From JBBDKV01 sp040879165 (GTDB lineage Bacteria > Patescibacteriota > Microgenomatia > UBA1400 > PJMF01), in NCBI GenBank assembly GCA_040879165.1, contig JBBDKV010000023.1:1-15046 (forward strand): DNA of 15,046 nt, written 5' to 3'. The notes beneath the pieces were generated by a model. That model did not search any database, was not told the origin of the DNA, and saw nothing but the letters and a program-made list of their open reading frames with translations. A program made the translations under genes and the position numbers. Positions 7,210-12,936 of the stretch are shown piece after piece (the stretch's first letter is position 1; the number at the start of each line of letters is the position of its first letter).

Positions 7210-8103
7210 ATGAACAACGATAAACGAGTTCGTAAAGCAATCATCACCGATGCTGGTTTTGCCAGCCGCTATCTGCCTATCACCAAGACAGTACCAAAAG
7301 GCATGTTGCCCCTGGGTAACAAGCCAATTATGCAGTTCGTAGTAGAGGAGTGTGCCCAAGCAGGCATTGAAGAGATCATTATTGTGGCAACCCCAGAGGG
7401 CAAGCCAATTTACGAAGACTACTTTCACAACAGTGTTATTCGCATTAAAAAGCAGCTAGAATCTCAAGGTAAATTGGATCGCTATGAGCCCGTACAACAA
7501 GTCTTAGATTTTCCGCAAATTAGTGTCATTGTTCAGGACCCGAGCTTGCCTTATGGCAATGGCTCACCTGTTGCATCAGCACAGAAGTTTGTGGAGGGCG
7601 AAGAGGCATTTCTAGTTTTGTACAGTGATGACGTGGTTTTTGGTGATCCTGGTGACGCCCGGGCAATGGTAGAGTTATACGAACAAAACCCAGATGTTGC
7701 AGGTGTGATCATGGCTCAAGAAGTTAGTCCTAATGTGGTAGATAAATATGGCATTATTAGTTTTGCTGCAGGAAGTGAGACAAGTTTGGCAAACATTATT
7801 GAAAAACCTGAAGTGGGAGCTGCTCCGTCCAATCTGGCTTCATACGGTCGATATTTGTTAAAACCATCAATCTTTGAGCACCTCAATCCACGCAATACTG
7901 GCAAAGATAACGAACTTTGGACAGTTGATGCCATTACTAAAATTGCGGAAAATCAGGCAGTTTTGGTAGAGAAAACGAGTGGTTTCTGGCTAACGACAGG
8001 TGATCCAGAAAACTACTTCCGTGCCCACCTGGAGTTTGCGGTCAAATATGAGAAATATGGCAGCAAAATTGATGGATGGATGAAAGAAATAGAGGGTAAT
8101 TAA
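7210..8103 (+). CDS. galU: UTP-glucose-1-phosphate uridylyltransferase (GalU-type nucleotidyltransferase)
   Basis: This class makes UDP-glucose from UTP and glucose-1-phosphate for cell-envelope sugars. From the ATG at 7210 (good Shine-Dalgarno) the product is 297 residues, the usual GalU length. Family landmarks are present: AIITDAGFASRYLPITKTVPK then MLPLGNKPIMQFVVEE (residues 10-46), VLYSDDVVF (136-144), DKYGIIS (178-184), IIEKP (196-200), ELWTVDAI (235-242) and GFWLTTGDPENYF (258-270). Two signatures deviate. The nucleotide-binding GxGTR is GFASR, and the usual RYDxG near the C-terminus reads FWLTTG. It may therefore be a divergent clade or use a different sugar phosphate or nucleotide. 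An upstream ATG at 7165 is in frame but has no ribosome site. It is divergent from the dockerin-like gene. Confidence 0.85.
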   Translation: MNNDKRVRKAIITDAGFASRYLPITKTVPKGMLPLGNKPIMQFVVEECAQAGIEEIIIVATPEGKPIYEDYFHNSVIRIKKQLESQGKLDRYEPVQQVLDFPQISVIVQDPSLPYGNGSPVASAQKFVEGEEAFLVLYSDDVVFGDPGDARAMVELYEQNPDVAGVIMAQEVSPNVVDKYGIISFAAGSETSLANIIEKPEVGAAPSNLASYGRYLLKPSIFEHLNPRNTGKDNELWTVDAITKIAENQAVLVEKTSGFWLTTGDPENYFRAHLEFAVKYEKYGSKIDGWMKEIEGN

Positions 8104-8325
8104 TACGAAACGGTTTTTAATACGCTTGCCACATTCTCCCCAGCGATGATTGAGCTCATCAGTCGAGCAAAAGCTGAACTTTGAATGGATGCGAGTGATT
8201 GAGAATTACTGTGTTTTTGATGTTCAAGGTGAGGTGTTGGGTGAATCAGCTTTTCACTGACGGTTGCGATGAGTGAATGCGGAGTATTTGGGGTTTAAGT
8301 AAGCCTGAATGCTTGCTTTTTGGTG
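8104..8325 (+). other. Intergenic region after galU, nothing firm
   Basis: No open reading frame of useful length and no convincing terminator are seen. There are only short imperfect hairpins, for example GATGA/TCATC near 8144-8160 and GTGAA/TTCAC near 8240-8256. Neither is followed by a T-run. Confidence 0.4.
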
Positions 8326-8331
8326 TATAAT
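8326..8331 (+). promoter_or_regulatory. -10 box upstream of the structured RNA
   Basis: A perfect TATAAT, preceded directly by TG, places transcription start near 8338, about 20 bases before the first strand of the long closing helix of the RNA. No good -35 is visible at the standard spacing. Confidence 0.5.
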
Positions 8332-8356
8332 AAACTCAGATTTTGATCTTTAACAA

Positions 8357-8486
8357 TCGGGTGTGAGGGGCTAGCTTTTTTCCTCAACACCTCGCGAACG
8401 GGTTGATGGGTGTCTCACTGCGCCGTGGTGCAGGGAGCGTCCTACCCACTTATTCTTTGCGGGGAACGGCTGCCTCTCACACTCGG
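8357..8486 (+). ncRNA. Candidate structured, pseudoknotted non-coding RNA of unknown family
   Basis: This stretch folds strongly. P1: 8358-8371 pairs with 8472-8485 (14 pairs, core GTGTGAGGGGC with GCCTCTCACAC), continuing after one bulged base with 8373-8376 against 8468-8471. P2: TCAACACC (8384-8391) pairs with GGGTTGA (8400-8406) with one bulged A. P3: TGGGTG (8407-8412) pairs with TACCCA (8443-8448), topped by CTC/GAG and CTGCGC/GTGCAG around a CGTG loop (8414-8437). The P2 loop TCGCGAA (8392-8398) is complementary to TTTGCGG (8456-8462), giving a seven-pair pseudoknot. P2 and P3 abut with no spacer and could stack. It follows a perfect TATAAT and lies 100 bases before a tRNA-Thr. Landmarks of RNase P RNA, tmRNA, SRP RNA and 6S RNA were not found. 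Confidence 0.62.
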
Positions 8487-8584
8487 CGGTTAAAATGATA
8501 TATGTTGTTCTCAGAGTTGAAGTGTGGAGTATTGCTCGCGTTGGTGTTCGCGCTCTAGTTTTTGCGTATTTGCGCAATTTACCT

Positions 8585-8656
8585 GCCCAGATAGTTCAGT
8601 GGCAGAACGCTTTCTTGGTAAGAAAGAGGTCGAGGGTTCGATTCCCTCTCTGGGCT
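8585..8656 (+). tRNA. tRNA-Thr (GGT)
   Basis: The cloverleaf is complete. The acceptor is GCCCAGA/TCTGGGC, and the D-arm is TTC/GAA. The anticodon stem CTTTC/GAAAG has loop TTGGTAA with anticodon GGT at 8617-8619. The T-arm GAGGG/CCCTC has the TTCGATT loop. The CCA end is not encoded. Confidence 0.96.
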
Positions 8657-8719
8657 CAGTGATGATTGTTTGAAATTATTTGAGCAAGCAAAGCAGATTG
8701 AGTGATGTGTTGGCGCATT

Positions 8720-8728
8720 TGTTACAAT
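8720..8728 (+). promoter_or_regulatory. Extended -10 promoter of tRNA-Tyr
   Basis: TGTTACAAT is a TGN extended -10 with TACAAT at 8723-8728, about 23 bases before the tRNA-Tyr 5' end. A TTGAGT at 8698-8703 could serve as a -35 with a long 19-base spacer. Confidence 0.5.
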
Positions 8729-8751
8729 ACGCTTAGTTAGTGAAGTACTTC

Positions 8752-8837
8752 GCCAGGTTACCCAAGCGGTCAACGGGGGCAGACTGTAAATCTGCTGGCT
8801 TTCGCCTTCGTAGGTTCGAATCCTACACCTGGCACCA
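8752..8837 (+). tRNA. tRNA-Tyr (GTA), long variable arm, CCA encoded
   Basis: The acceptor is GCCAGGT/ACCTGGC. The anticodon stem GCAGA/TCTGC has loop CTGTAAA with anticodon GTA at 8786-8788. A long class II variable arm (TGGCTTTCGCCTTC) follows, then T-arm GTAGG/CCTAC. It ends with an A discriminator and an encoded CCA at 8835-8837, unlike its two Thr neighbours. Confidence 0.96.
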
Positions 8838-8873
8838 TGTCTGTGTTGTTGCGGGCAGAAAAATAGAAAAATT

Positions 8874-8947
8874 GCCACCTTAGCTCAGTTGGTTAGAGCG
8901 GCTGTTTTGTAAACAGCAGGTCTAGGGTTCGAATCCCTAAGGTGGCT
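8874..8947 (+). tRNA. tRNA-Thr (TGT)
   Basis: The acceptor is GCCACCT/AGGTGGC. The anticodon stem GCTGT/ACAGC has loop TTTGTAA with anticodon TGT at 8908-8910. The T-arm TAGGG/CCCTA has the TTCGAAT loop. No CCA is encoded. Together with the GGT isoacceptor it covers much of the Thr codon box. Confidence 0.96.
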
Positions 8948-8972
8948 CAGAAGTAAAACAAGGCGACTGAAA

Positions 8973-9374
8973 ATGAATGCATTTGAGATAGGCGTATACA
9001 CAGATTTAGATGATTTGTTTGAGCTCGATGTGAATCGTAAACACGCGGTATATGGCTTGGGACTTATATTTGCTGATGAACTGACAAAAATTATTACAAA
9101 CTTGCCTGATGCACACTTTGACAATCCGGCATTAGAGTTTGAAGAACCTATTCATCTAACACTTTCTCAAGAAACAGAACATGGAGAAAATGGAGTAGAA
9201 GACGAAGGTGACGGTCAGCAGCTAGTTGCGAGAAGTATTGTAGAGCTTAACAGCATCCTTGCGCAACTGAGGGAAATGCGTGAGCAACAAAATGAACAAA
9301 TGAAAAGCGAACGTAAGACAAACAAAAAAGAAAAAGCGGCAGAGCGACTTGAGGCTGTCAGAAACAATCGGTAA
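8973..9374 (+). CDS. Hypothetical protein with charged coiled-coil C-terminus
   Basis: I do not recognise this 133-residue protein. Residues 1-60 look globular (FEIGVYTDLDDLFELDV, then a hydrophobic AVYGLGLIFADEL helix). An acidic linker at about 65-82 (ETEHGENGVEDEGDG) follows. Residues 85-130 are a highly charged helix with heptad-like leucines (IVELNSILAQLREMREQQNE), probably a coiled coil, with a basic Lys/Arg end. It starts 25 bases after tRNA-Thr(TGT), with an AAGG about nine bases before the ATG, so it may be co-transcribed with the tRNAs. bL33 follows about 110 bases later from its own promoter. The tRNA-tuf-rpmG neighbourhood suggests a translation link, but nothing in the protein itself shows it. 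Confidence 0.6.
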   Translation: MNAFEIGVYTDLDDLFELDVNRKHAVYGLGLIFADELTKIITNLPDAHFDNPALEFEEPIHLTLSQETEHGENGVEDEGDGQQLVARSIVELNSILAQLREMREQQNEQMKSERKTNKKEKAAERLEAVRNNR

Positions 9375-9441
9375 GCTAGAAGCGTAAGAAGCGCATGGTT
9401 ACAGCCTAAACCCACCTCTAGCAAATTGTAAAAAGTTTGTG

Positions 9442-9447
9442 TATACT
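9442..9447 (+). promoter_or_regulatory. Possible -10 box of bL33
   Basis: TATACT, with TG two bases upstream of it, lies 37 bases before the bL33 ATG. No clear -35 is visible. The rest of 9375-9484 shows no gene. Confidence 0.35.
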
Positions 9448-9484
9448 ACACGCCTTGTACTACGCGCAATATTGAAAACAGCAT

Positions 9485-9688
9485 ATGGCAAAATCAAAAA
9501 AAGGTCCTCGACAAATAGTCGGTCTGCAGTGTAAAGCCTGTAAATCTTTTGGCTACATCACCGAGTACAACAAAAATAACGAGCAAATCAAGAAGCAAGC
9601 TGATGGAAAACCAACATTTCCGCTTCGTAAGTATTGTTCTGTGTGTCGCTCGCATGAAGATCATGTGATGGCCAAGAAATTGAAGTAA
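9485..9688 (+). CDS. rpmG: 50S ribosomal protein L33 (bL33), zinc-ribbon form
   Basis: bL33 sits near the E-site of the large subunit. This 67-residue version has the zinc-binding four-cysteine arrangement, CKAC at residues 16-19 and CSVC at 51-54, and the family's LRKYCxxCRxH core. It is longer than the usual 49-55 residues. Most of the extra length is a polar insertion of about 12 residues (NKNNEQIKKQADGKPTFP) between the two cysteine pairs, where typical L33 has a short Lys/Asn hairpin. The ATG at 9485 opens directly into the usual MAKxKKG basic start. It converges with the glycosyltransferase gene, leaving 45 bases between the stops. In many bacteria rpmG lies directly upstream of secE, but here secE is about 6 kb away on the other strand. 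Confidence 0.92.
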   Translation: MAKSKKGPRQIVGLQCKACKSFGYITEYNKNNEQIKKQADGKPTFPLRKYCSVCRSHEDHVMAKKLK

Positions 9689-9733
9689 CTTTTCTTTTTG
9701 AATCTAAACGAGTAACCTGAATTTTTGGGAAAC

Positions 9734-11050
9734 CTAGGATTGGGTGAGTTTTGCGTGGGTCGCGAGAATCTGCTTTGCTCCGTTAAGAAATGATTTGTCG
9801 AGTGCGTTAGCGCTGTGCATGGCTTGCTCCATCCAGGATTGCGCACGACCTTTAGCGGAGGAGAGGACATCAAGTTGTGTGACGATATCCTCAAGAACAG
9901 CTTTGCGGGCGATATCGCGCTCTTCAAAAACAATCCGCACATGATGCTCCCATTCGCCCCATTCCTGCAGTGTTAGTAGAAAACAGCCCGCAGCTGCCGC
10001 GTCGTAGGCCATATCACCCGAAGGTTTGCTGATAAAACCGTCAGCCCACGGAAAGCCATGCTGAATGAGCAACTCATTGGCGTCAATTATTTGCGGATGA
10101 TAGATGACGCGGAGCTTGGCGTTTTCTTTGGTGAGGGGTTGTATAGTAAGACGATGCTGTTTCGCCTTTTCTTCGATTAACTCAAAAATATCCTTATGGG
10201 TTCCAGCGTAGATAATTAGCCGATACTTATTTTTATTCAGTAATGGGAAAATTTGTTGACAAATCAATTCAATTTCAGTCTTGTTAGTGCCGAGTCCACC
10301 AGTGGTGATGCATATATTTATGGGTCCCGATCGCCAAGCTTTTTTGGTACGACCTGCGGCAATGATCCGGGGGTCTATGGGTGGACCACTTACATAAATT
10401 CTGCTCGCATCAGCCTGAATATTTTGAATAGCTGATTGTTCCAGAAAGTCAAATTTGGTTGATTCATCAAAGACTAAGTAGTGCATGTTTTTTGATTCAG
10501 CATGGGTTAAGTAGTCACTACGGACGTGTGGATCGGTGATCATTTGTAAAACAGTGTGACCTTGATCGGCTAGTAAGTTGCCAGCGCTAATGTGAAAAGA
10601 GAGGATTGGAGTCCGCACATTTTCGAAGAGGTAGAGGAGCGGCGGCGTGATGGAACTGAGAATTGGGTTTTTTTGCCGCCCGAAGCGATCGATCCAGCTC
10701 TTGATGCGGTGCAAGATGGGCCGCCGCGCAATTGTCATCCCTATCCGCTCGGCCACATTGACCGACAACCAGTCCCGACCAGCGACATAATTGGTTGGAT
10801 CCACCAACCATGCTTTCTGGGGATCAGGCACCGTTTTCCAGGTCTGCATCGCCACGCCGAGCGCCATTGAGTAATGTGCCCGCGACAAGACCACATCTCG
10901 ATCGGTATTGTTGTTGGGCAGCCCGTGCCATTTCTTGAGATCCTCACGATAGGTGCCAGAGATTGTCACGATCGGCACCTGGGTTGTTTCCAGGTATGTT
11001 TTGTCTTTTTCAAAAATGTTAGTCAGTGAGTGGTTAAAAAGTGAGGACAT
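9734..11050 (-). CDS. GT-B fold glycosyltransferase, MurG/GT28-like
   Basis: The two-domain GT-B pattern is visible. The N-terminal half has IVTISGTYRED and a mid-protein HTVLQMITDPHVRSDYL, like the acceptor-domain aspartate/histidine segment of MurG and MGDG synthases. The C-terminal half has a glycine-rich ICITTGGLGTNKTE (about residues 246-259) and the nucleotide-sugar site ADGFISKPSGDMAYDAAAAG (about 336-355), followed by a WGEWEHH loop. That site parallels the ADxxISRAGxxTxxELxAxG of MurG. It probably transfers a sugar from a nucleotide donor to a lipid or envelope acceptor, but the acceptor is unknown. I start at the ATG at 11050 (438 residues). An in-frame TTG at 11101 would add 17 residues. 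Neither has a Shine-Dalgarno. No membrane span is evident. Confidence 0.75.
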   Translation of the reverse strand: MSSLFNHSLTNIFEKDKTYLETTQVPIVTISGTYREDLKKWHGLPNNNTDRDVVLSRAHYSMALGVAMQTWKTVPDPQKAWLVDPTNYVAGRDWLSVNVAERIGMTIARRPILHRIKSWIDRFGRQKNPILSSITPPLLYLFENVRTPILSFHISAGNLLADQGHTVLQMITDPHVRSDYLTHAESKNMHYLVFDESTKFDFLEQSAIQNIQADASRIYVSGPPIDPRIIAAGRTKKAWRSGPINICITTGGLGTNKTEIELICQQIFPLLNKNKYRLIIYAGTHKDIFELIEEKAKQHRLTIQPLTKENAKLRVIYHPQIIDANELLIQHGFPWADGFISKPSGDMAYDAAAAGCFLLTLQEWGEWEHHVRIVFEERDIARKAVLEDIVTQLDVLSSAKGRAQSWMEQAMHSANALDKSFLNGAKQILATHAKLTQS

Positions 11051-11143
11051 GGGTAGTTTTTGTTTTGTGCTTGCATCTAGTGTAAGGAGGTTTGAGAACA
11101 AGGTCTAGTAGGGAAGCGTGGTGAGTAGCGAGCAGCTAGGCTG

Positions 11144-11180
11144 TGATACAATTCTGACTACAGCACGAGATCTGGTGCTG
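11144..11180 (+). promoter_or_regulatory. tRNA-Trp promoter (extended -10) and 5' leader hairpin
   Basis: TGATACAAT (11144-11152) is a TGN extended -10. The predicted start, near 11159, is followed at once by CAGCAC (11161-11166) pairing with GTGCTG (11175-11180) around an eight-base loop that itself contains AGATCT. The tRNA starts 12 bases later, so the precursor would begin with a hairpin that must be removed, presumably by RNase P. Confidence 0.5.
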
Positions 11181-11191
11181 CGATAGCAAAT

Positions 11192-11262
11192 AGGCCCATG
11201 ATGTAATGGTAGCATAAAGGTCTCCAAAACCTTTCGTCCAGGTTCGAGCCCTGGTGGGCCTG
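11192..11262 (+). tRNA. tRNA-Trp (CCA)
   Basis: The acceptor is AGGCCCA/TGGGCCT with discriminator G, typical for Trp. The anticodon stem AAGGT/ACCTT has loop CTCCAAA with anticodon CCA at 11224-11226. The T-arm CCAGG/CCTGG has the TTCGAGC loop. The tail is not encoded. The AT-rich cassette-like region begins directly after it. Confidence 0.96.
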
Positions 11263-11275
11263 CAGCGACATATTT

Positions 11276-11284
11276 TGATATAAT
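11276..11284 (+). promoter_or_regulatory. Extended -10 promoter giving a leaderless transcript
   Basis: TGATATAAT is a perfect extended -10. The ATG of the next gene starts seven bases after its last base, at the expected transcription start, and there is no room for a Shine-Dalgarno. Confidence 0.6.
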
Positions 11285-11290
11285 AATTTC

Positions 11291-11731
11291 ATGAATATTC
11301 CTATTGAAAGACGCGATTGTATGGCCCAGGCAGTTGCTTCTGTTTTAGAGAGACCGGAATTAATCGAATCTCTCAGAATTATTAGAGATGAACAATTGCA
11401 GGTAAGGACTGAAGTTCTAAATCTTGAGGACGAGCTTAAAGACCTCAAGGCATTATTTGTAGTGGCAGGAGAAAGTGTACGGCTGCAGCAAATAATAATT
11501 CATCAGCTTGCTGAACTTGATGATTTACTTGAGAAAGGAGAAAGGGTCTTAATTGGTTTTCCTAAAGGGCAAACTTCATCTCCACATCTTGTTCATGTTG
11601 CAGAACAATATGGGCATCAGGGCATCATTTCTTGGAAAGGTTATAGAAGTAATCAGCAATATTTAGCCTTAGATCAATTGGTAATCTCTCTAATGGAGCA
11701 AGGTCATTTGCAATTATTTTTAATCAAATAA
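11291..11731 (+). CDS. Hypothetical protein, first gene of the repeat-delimited array
   Basis: This 146-residue protein is not recognised. Residues 1-25 look helical (CMAQAVASVLERPELIESL). A charged segment with heptad-like leucines at about 30-55 (EVLNLEDELKDLKALF) suggests a short coiled coil. The C-terminal half (PKGQTSSPHLVHVAEQYGHQG, WKGYRSNQQYLALDQLVISLM) looks like a small alpha/beta domain. No membrane span or cysteine motif is present. The start codon lies seven bases after an extended -10 box, so the mRNA is probably leaderless. Its TAA stop forms the first bases of repeat copy R1, the same arrangement as the toxin gene at R2. The base composition is more AT-rich than the ribosomal and surface genes. 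Confidence 0.62.
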   Translation: MNIPIERRDCMAQAVASVLERPELIESLRIIRDEQLQVRTEVLNLEDELKDLKALFVVAGESVRLQQIIIHQLAELDDLLEKGERVLIGFPKGQTSSPHLVHVAEQYGHQGIISWKGYRSNQQYLALDQLVISLMEQGHLQLFLIK

Positions 11732-11762
11732 GTTCCAATATCTTTCGCTAATCCTCGCAGCA
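11729..11762 (+). repeat. Intergenic direct repeat, copy R1
   Basis: This is the first of four related direct repeats that separate small gene units. It begins TAAGTTCCAATATCTTTCGC and ends GCAGCA, with its first three bases being the stop codon of the preceding gene. It matches R2 at 27 of 34 positions without gaps, and all seven differences are transitions. Confidence 0.7.
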
Positions 11763-11787
11763 GACACCATATAGCCTTCAGTTAGAC

Positions 11788-11820
11788 TTGAAAAGCACCC
11801 ATTTCATGTATATAATGAAA
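11788..11820 (+). promoter_or_regulatory. Toxin-antitoxin module 1 promoter and operator
   Basis: TTGAAA (11788-11793), a 17-base spacer and TATAAT (11811-11816) form a near-consensus promoter. The ATG follows six bases after the -10. An inverted repeat TTTCAT-N7-ATGAAA (11802-11820) is centred on the -10 box, where a ribbon-helix-helix antitoxin would be expected to autorepress. Confidence 0.65.
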
Positions 11821-11822
11821 CC

Positions 11823-12080
11823 ATGCAAACACAAACAACTCAGATTAGAGTGACCCTTCCTGTACAGATGCAAGGCTATTTGCAAACAAAAGCAGATACT
11901 TTTGGATTATCGCTTTCTGCGTATGTGCGCAGCTTAATTCTCAATGATGTGCAAGATATCGTGTACCCAATTAGGGCAATGTCACAAGGCTCGCTTGATT
12001 TACTTGAGTCAGCTTTAGAGGATGAAAAATCAGGAAATCTTATCGAGTCAAATGATATCGATGGATTACTTGCTGATTAA
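11823..12080 (+). CDS. Ribbon-helix-helix antitoxin of module 1
   Basis: The 85 residues start with a CopG/Arc-type ribbon-helix-helix at about 6-42: a beta strand TQIRVTLP, helix MQGYLQTKADTFG and a second helix LSAYVRSLIL. These fold as dimers that bind operator DNA. The C-terminal 35 residues are acidic and probably disordered until they wrap the toxin. The toxin gene starts nine bases after the stop. A strong promoter ends six bases before the ATG, so the transcript is probably leaderless and the antitoxin would be translated from its 5' end. An inverted repeat over the -10 fits autoregulation. The pairing and fold are recognised by eye. The exact family is not assigned. Confidence 0.82.
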   Translation: MQTQTTQIRVTLPVQMQGYLQTKADTFGLSLSAYVRSLILNDVQDIVYPIRAMSQGSLDLLESALEDEKSGNLIESNDIDGLLAD

Positions 12081-12089
12081 ATTATTCTA

Positions 12090-12377
12090 ATGAAATATGC
12101 GCTTTCCTCCCAGTGCTCGAAACAGATACGTAAGATTAAGAGTAGGGATGAGGCTGTATATAAAAAGATTAAAAGCAAACTAATGCTTTTCGCTGAAAAT
12201 CCCAATCATCAATCATTACGATTGCACAAATTAAGTGGTCTTCAGGCAGATTCTTGGAGTATTTCGATTGATATGTCTTTGAGAATGTTGTTTTATTATC
12301 GTAAAAATTCAGCCCAAGCAGATCAAAAACAAATTGTGTTTTACGCTGTGGGAACACATAAAGAGGTCTACAAGTAG
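12090..12377 (+). CDS. RelE/YafQ-superfamily toxin of module 1
   Basis: This 95-residue basic protein fits the RelE/ParE superfamily of type II toxins, most members of which cut mRNA on the ribosome. It has an N-terminal helix pair (CSKQIRKIKSRDEAVYKKIKSKLMLF, about 9-34), then NPNHQSLRLHKLSG (37-50), WSISIDMSLRMLFYY (56-70) and a C-terminal strand VFYAVGTHKEVYK (83-95). The LRLHKLSG...WSI...LRMLF pattern is typical. Catalytic residues in this superfamily vary; His90 and Arg65 are candidates. It lies nine bases after its antitoxin. Its TAG stop forms the start of repeat R2. Confidence 0.82.
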   Translation: MKYALSSQCSKQIRKIKSRDEAVYKKIKSKLMLFAENPNHQSLRLHKLSGLQADSWSISIDMSLRMLFYYRKNSAQADQKQIVFYAVGTHKEVYK

Positions 12378-12408
12378 GTTCCAACATCCTTCACTAGTCC
12401 CTGCAGCA
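12375..12408 (+). repeat. Intergenic direct repeat, copy R2
   Basis: It begins TAGGTTCCAACATCC and continues to CTGCAGCA. It matches R3 at 29 of 31 positions and R1 at 27 of 34. The first six bases TAGGTT recur inverted as AACCTA at 12417-12422, but the other copies lack that partner. It overlaps the stop codon of the toxin gene. Confidence 0.75.
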
Positions 12409-12476
12409 AGAACTCAAACCTAGATTCTCATATAAACTATAATCACTTTATTTTCATCTGTATTCAAATTAGTATT

Positions 12477-12533
12477 GACATTGTACATATACTAAATGAA
12501 ACAAAAAAAGAGATATATTTAAAGACAATGTAC
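12477..12533 (+). promoter_or_regulatory. Upstream region of the orphan antitoxin with paired half-sites
   Basis: GACATTGTAC (12477-12486) and GACAATGTAC (12524-12533) are near-identical 10-mers with odd-palindromic ACAWTGT cores, 47 bases apart centre to centre, and could be operator sites. Candidate promoter elements are TATAAT at 12438-12443, TTGACA at 12475-12480 and TATACT at 12488-12493, but I could not combine them into one well-spaced promoter. Confidence 0.35.
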
Positions 12534-12573
12534 CCTAGTAGAAAATTAACAAGACGCTATTTGGGAGGAAATA

Positions 12574-12885
12574 ATGAAAAATAAAACACACTTTGACCCT
12601 TTTGCCAACTTAGTTTTAGACAAAGAAGAACAGTTGATTGAGGAAGCTCTTGAGAAAGGCGAGTATGAATCTGATCCAAATTTTGAAGATACCAAAAAAA
12701 TGTTAGAGGAAGCTGCTCAGAGATATCAGGAGCTGAACACTTCTAAACCGATTACAGTGAGAATTAAACAGTTAGACTTGATACGGCTTAAAGCTAAGGC
12801 AAAGGCTAAAAATATTCCTTATCAGACATTGTTGGGGGTTTTAATTACTGAGTATGTTGAGGGCAAAACTAACTTGCGTTTGTAA
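12574..12885 (+). CDS. Orphan CopG/BrnA-like antitoxin
   Basis: The 103 residues match a common antitoxin layout: an acidic N-terminus containing LDKEEQLIEEALEKGEYES (about 15-33), a helical linker, and a C-terminal ribbon-helix-helix at about 59-95 (ITVRIKQLDLIRLKAKAKAKNIPYQTLLGVLITEYV). Antitoxins of this type usually neighbour a BrnT- or RelE-like toxin. Here the flanking units already hold complete toxin-antitoxin pairs and no toxin frame fits in the gaps, so this looks solitary. Unlike its neighbours it has a strong Shine-Dalgarno, GGGAGGAAATA directly before the ATG. It sits alone between repeats R2 and R3. It could neutralise a toxin elsewhere or be the remnant of a pair. Confidence 0.78.
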   Translation: MKNKTHFDPFANLVLDKEEQLIEEALEKGEYESDPNFEDTKKMLEEAAQRYQELNTSKPITVRIKQLDLIRLKAKAKAKNIPYQTLLGVLITEYVEGKTNLRL

Positions 12886-12887
12886 AA

Positions 12888-12918
12888 TAGGTTCAAACAT
12901 CCTTCACTAGTCACTGCA
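12888..12918 (+). repeat. Intergenic direct repeat, copy R3
   Basis: It begins TAGGTTCAAACATCC and ends TCACTGCA, two bases after the stop of the orphan antitoxin. It differs from R2 at only two of 31 positions, which makes this pair the most recent duplication or the best conserved. Confidence 0.75.
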
Positions 12919-12936
12919 AGCTCTCAAAAATAGTTC

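Noticed and set aside
8357..8486. RNase P RNA, tmRNA, SRP RNA or 6S RNA
   Set aside because: No GAGGAAAGTCC or ACAGA core of RNase P, no tRNA-like tmRNA ends, no SRP GGAA loop with AGCAG bulge, and no single long rod with a central bubble as in 6S.
8371..9124. Minus-strand open frames over the structured RNA and tRNAs
   Set aside because: They run antisense through certain tRNA genes and have no family-like sequence.
11192..11262. UGA recoding (genetic code 25)
   Set aside because: The tRNA-Trp anticodon is CCA, and TGA ends several genes at sensible places, including the ATGA overlap of module 2.
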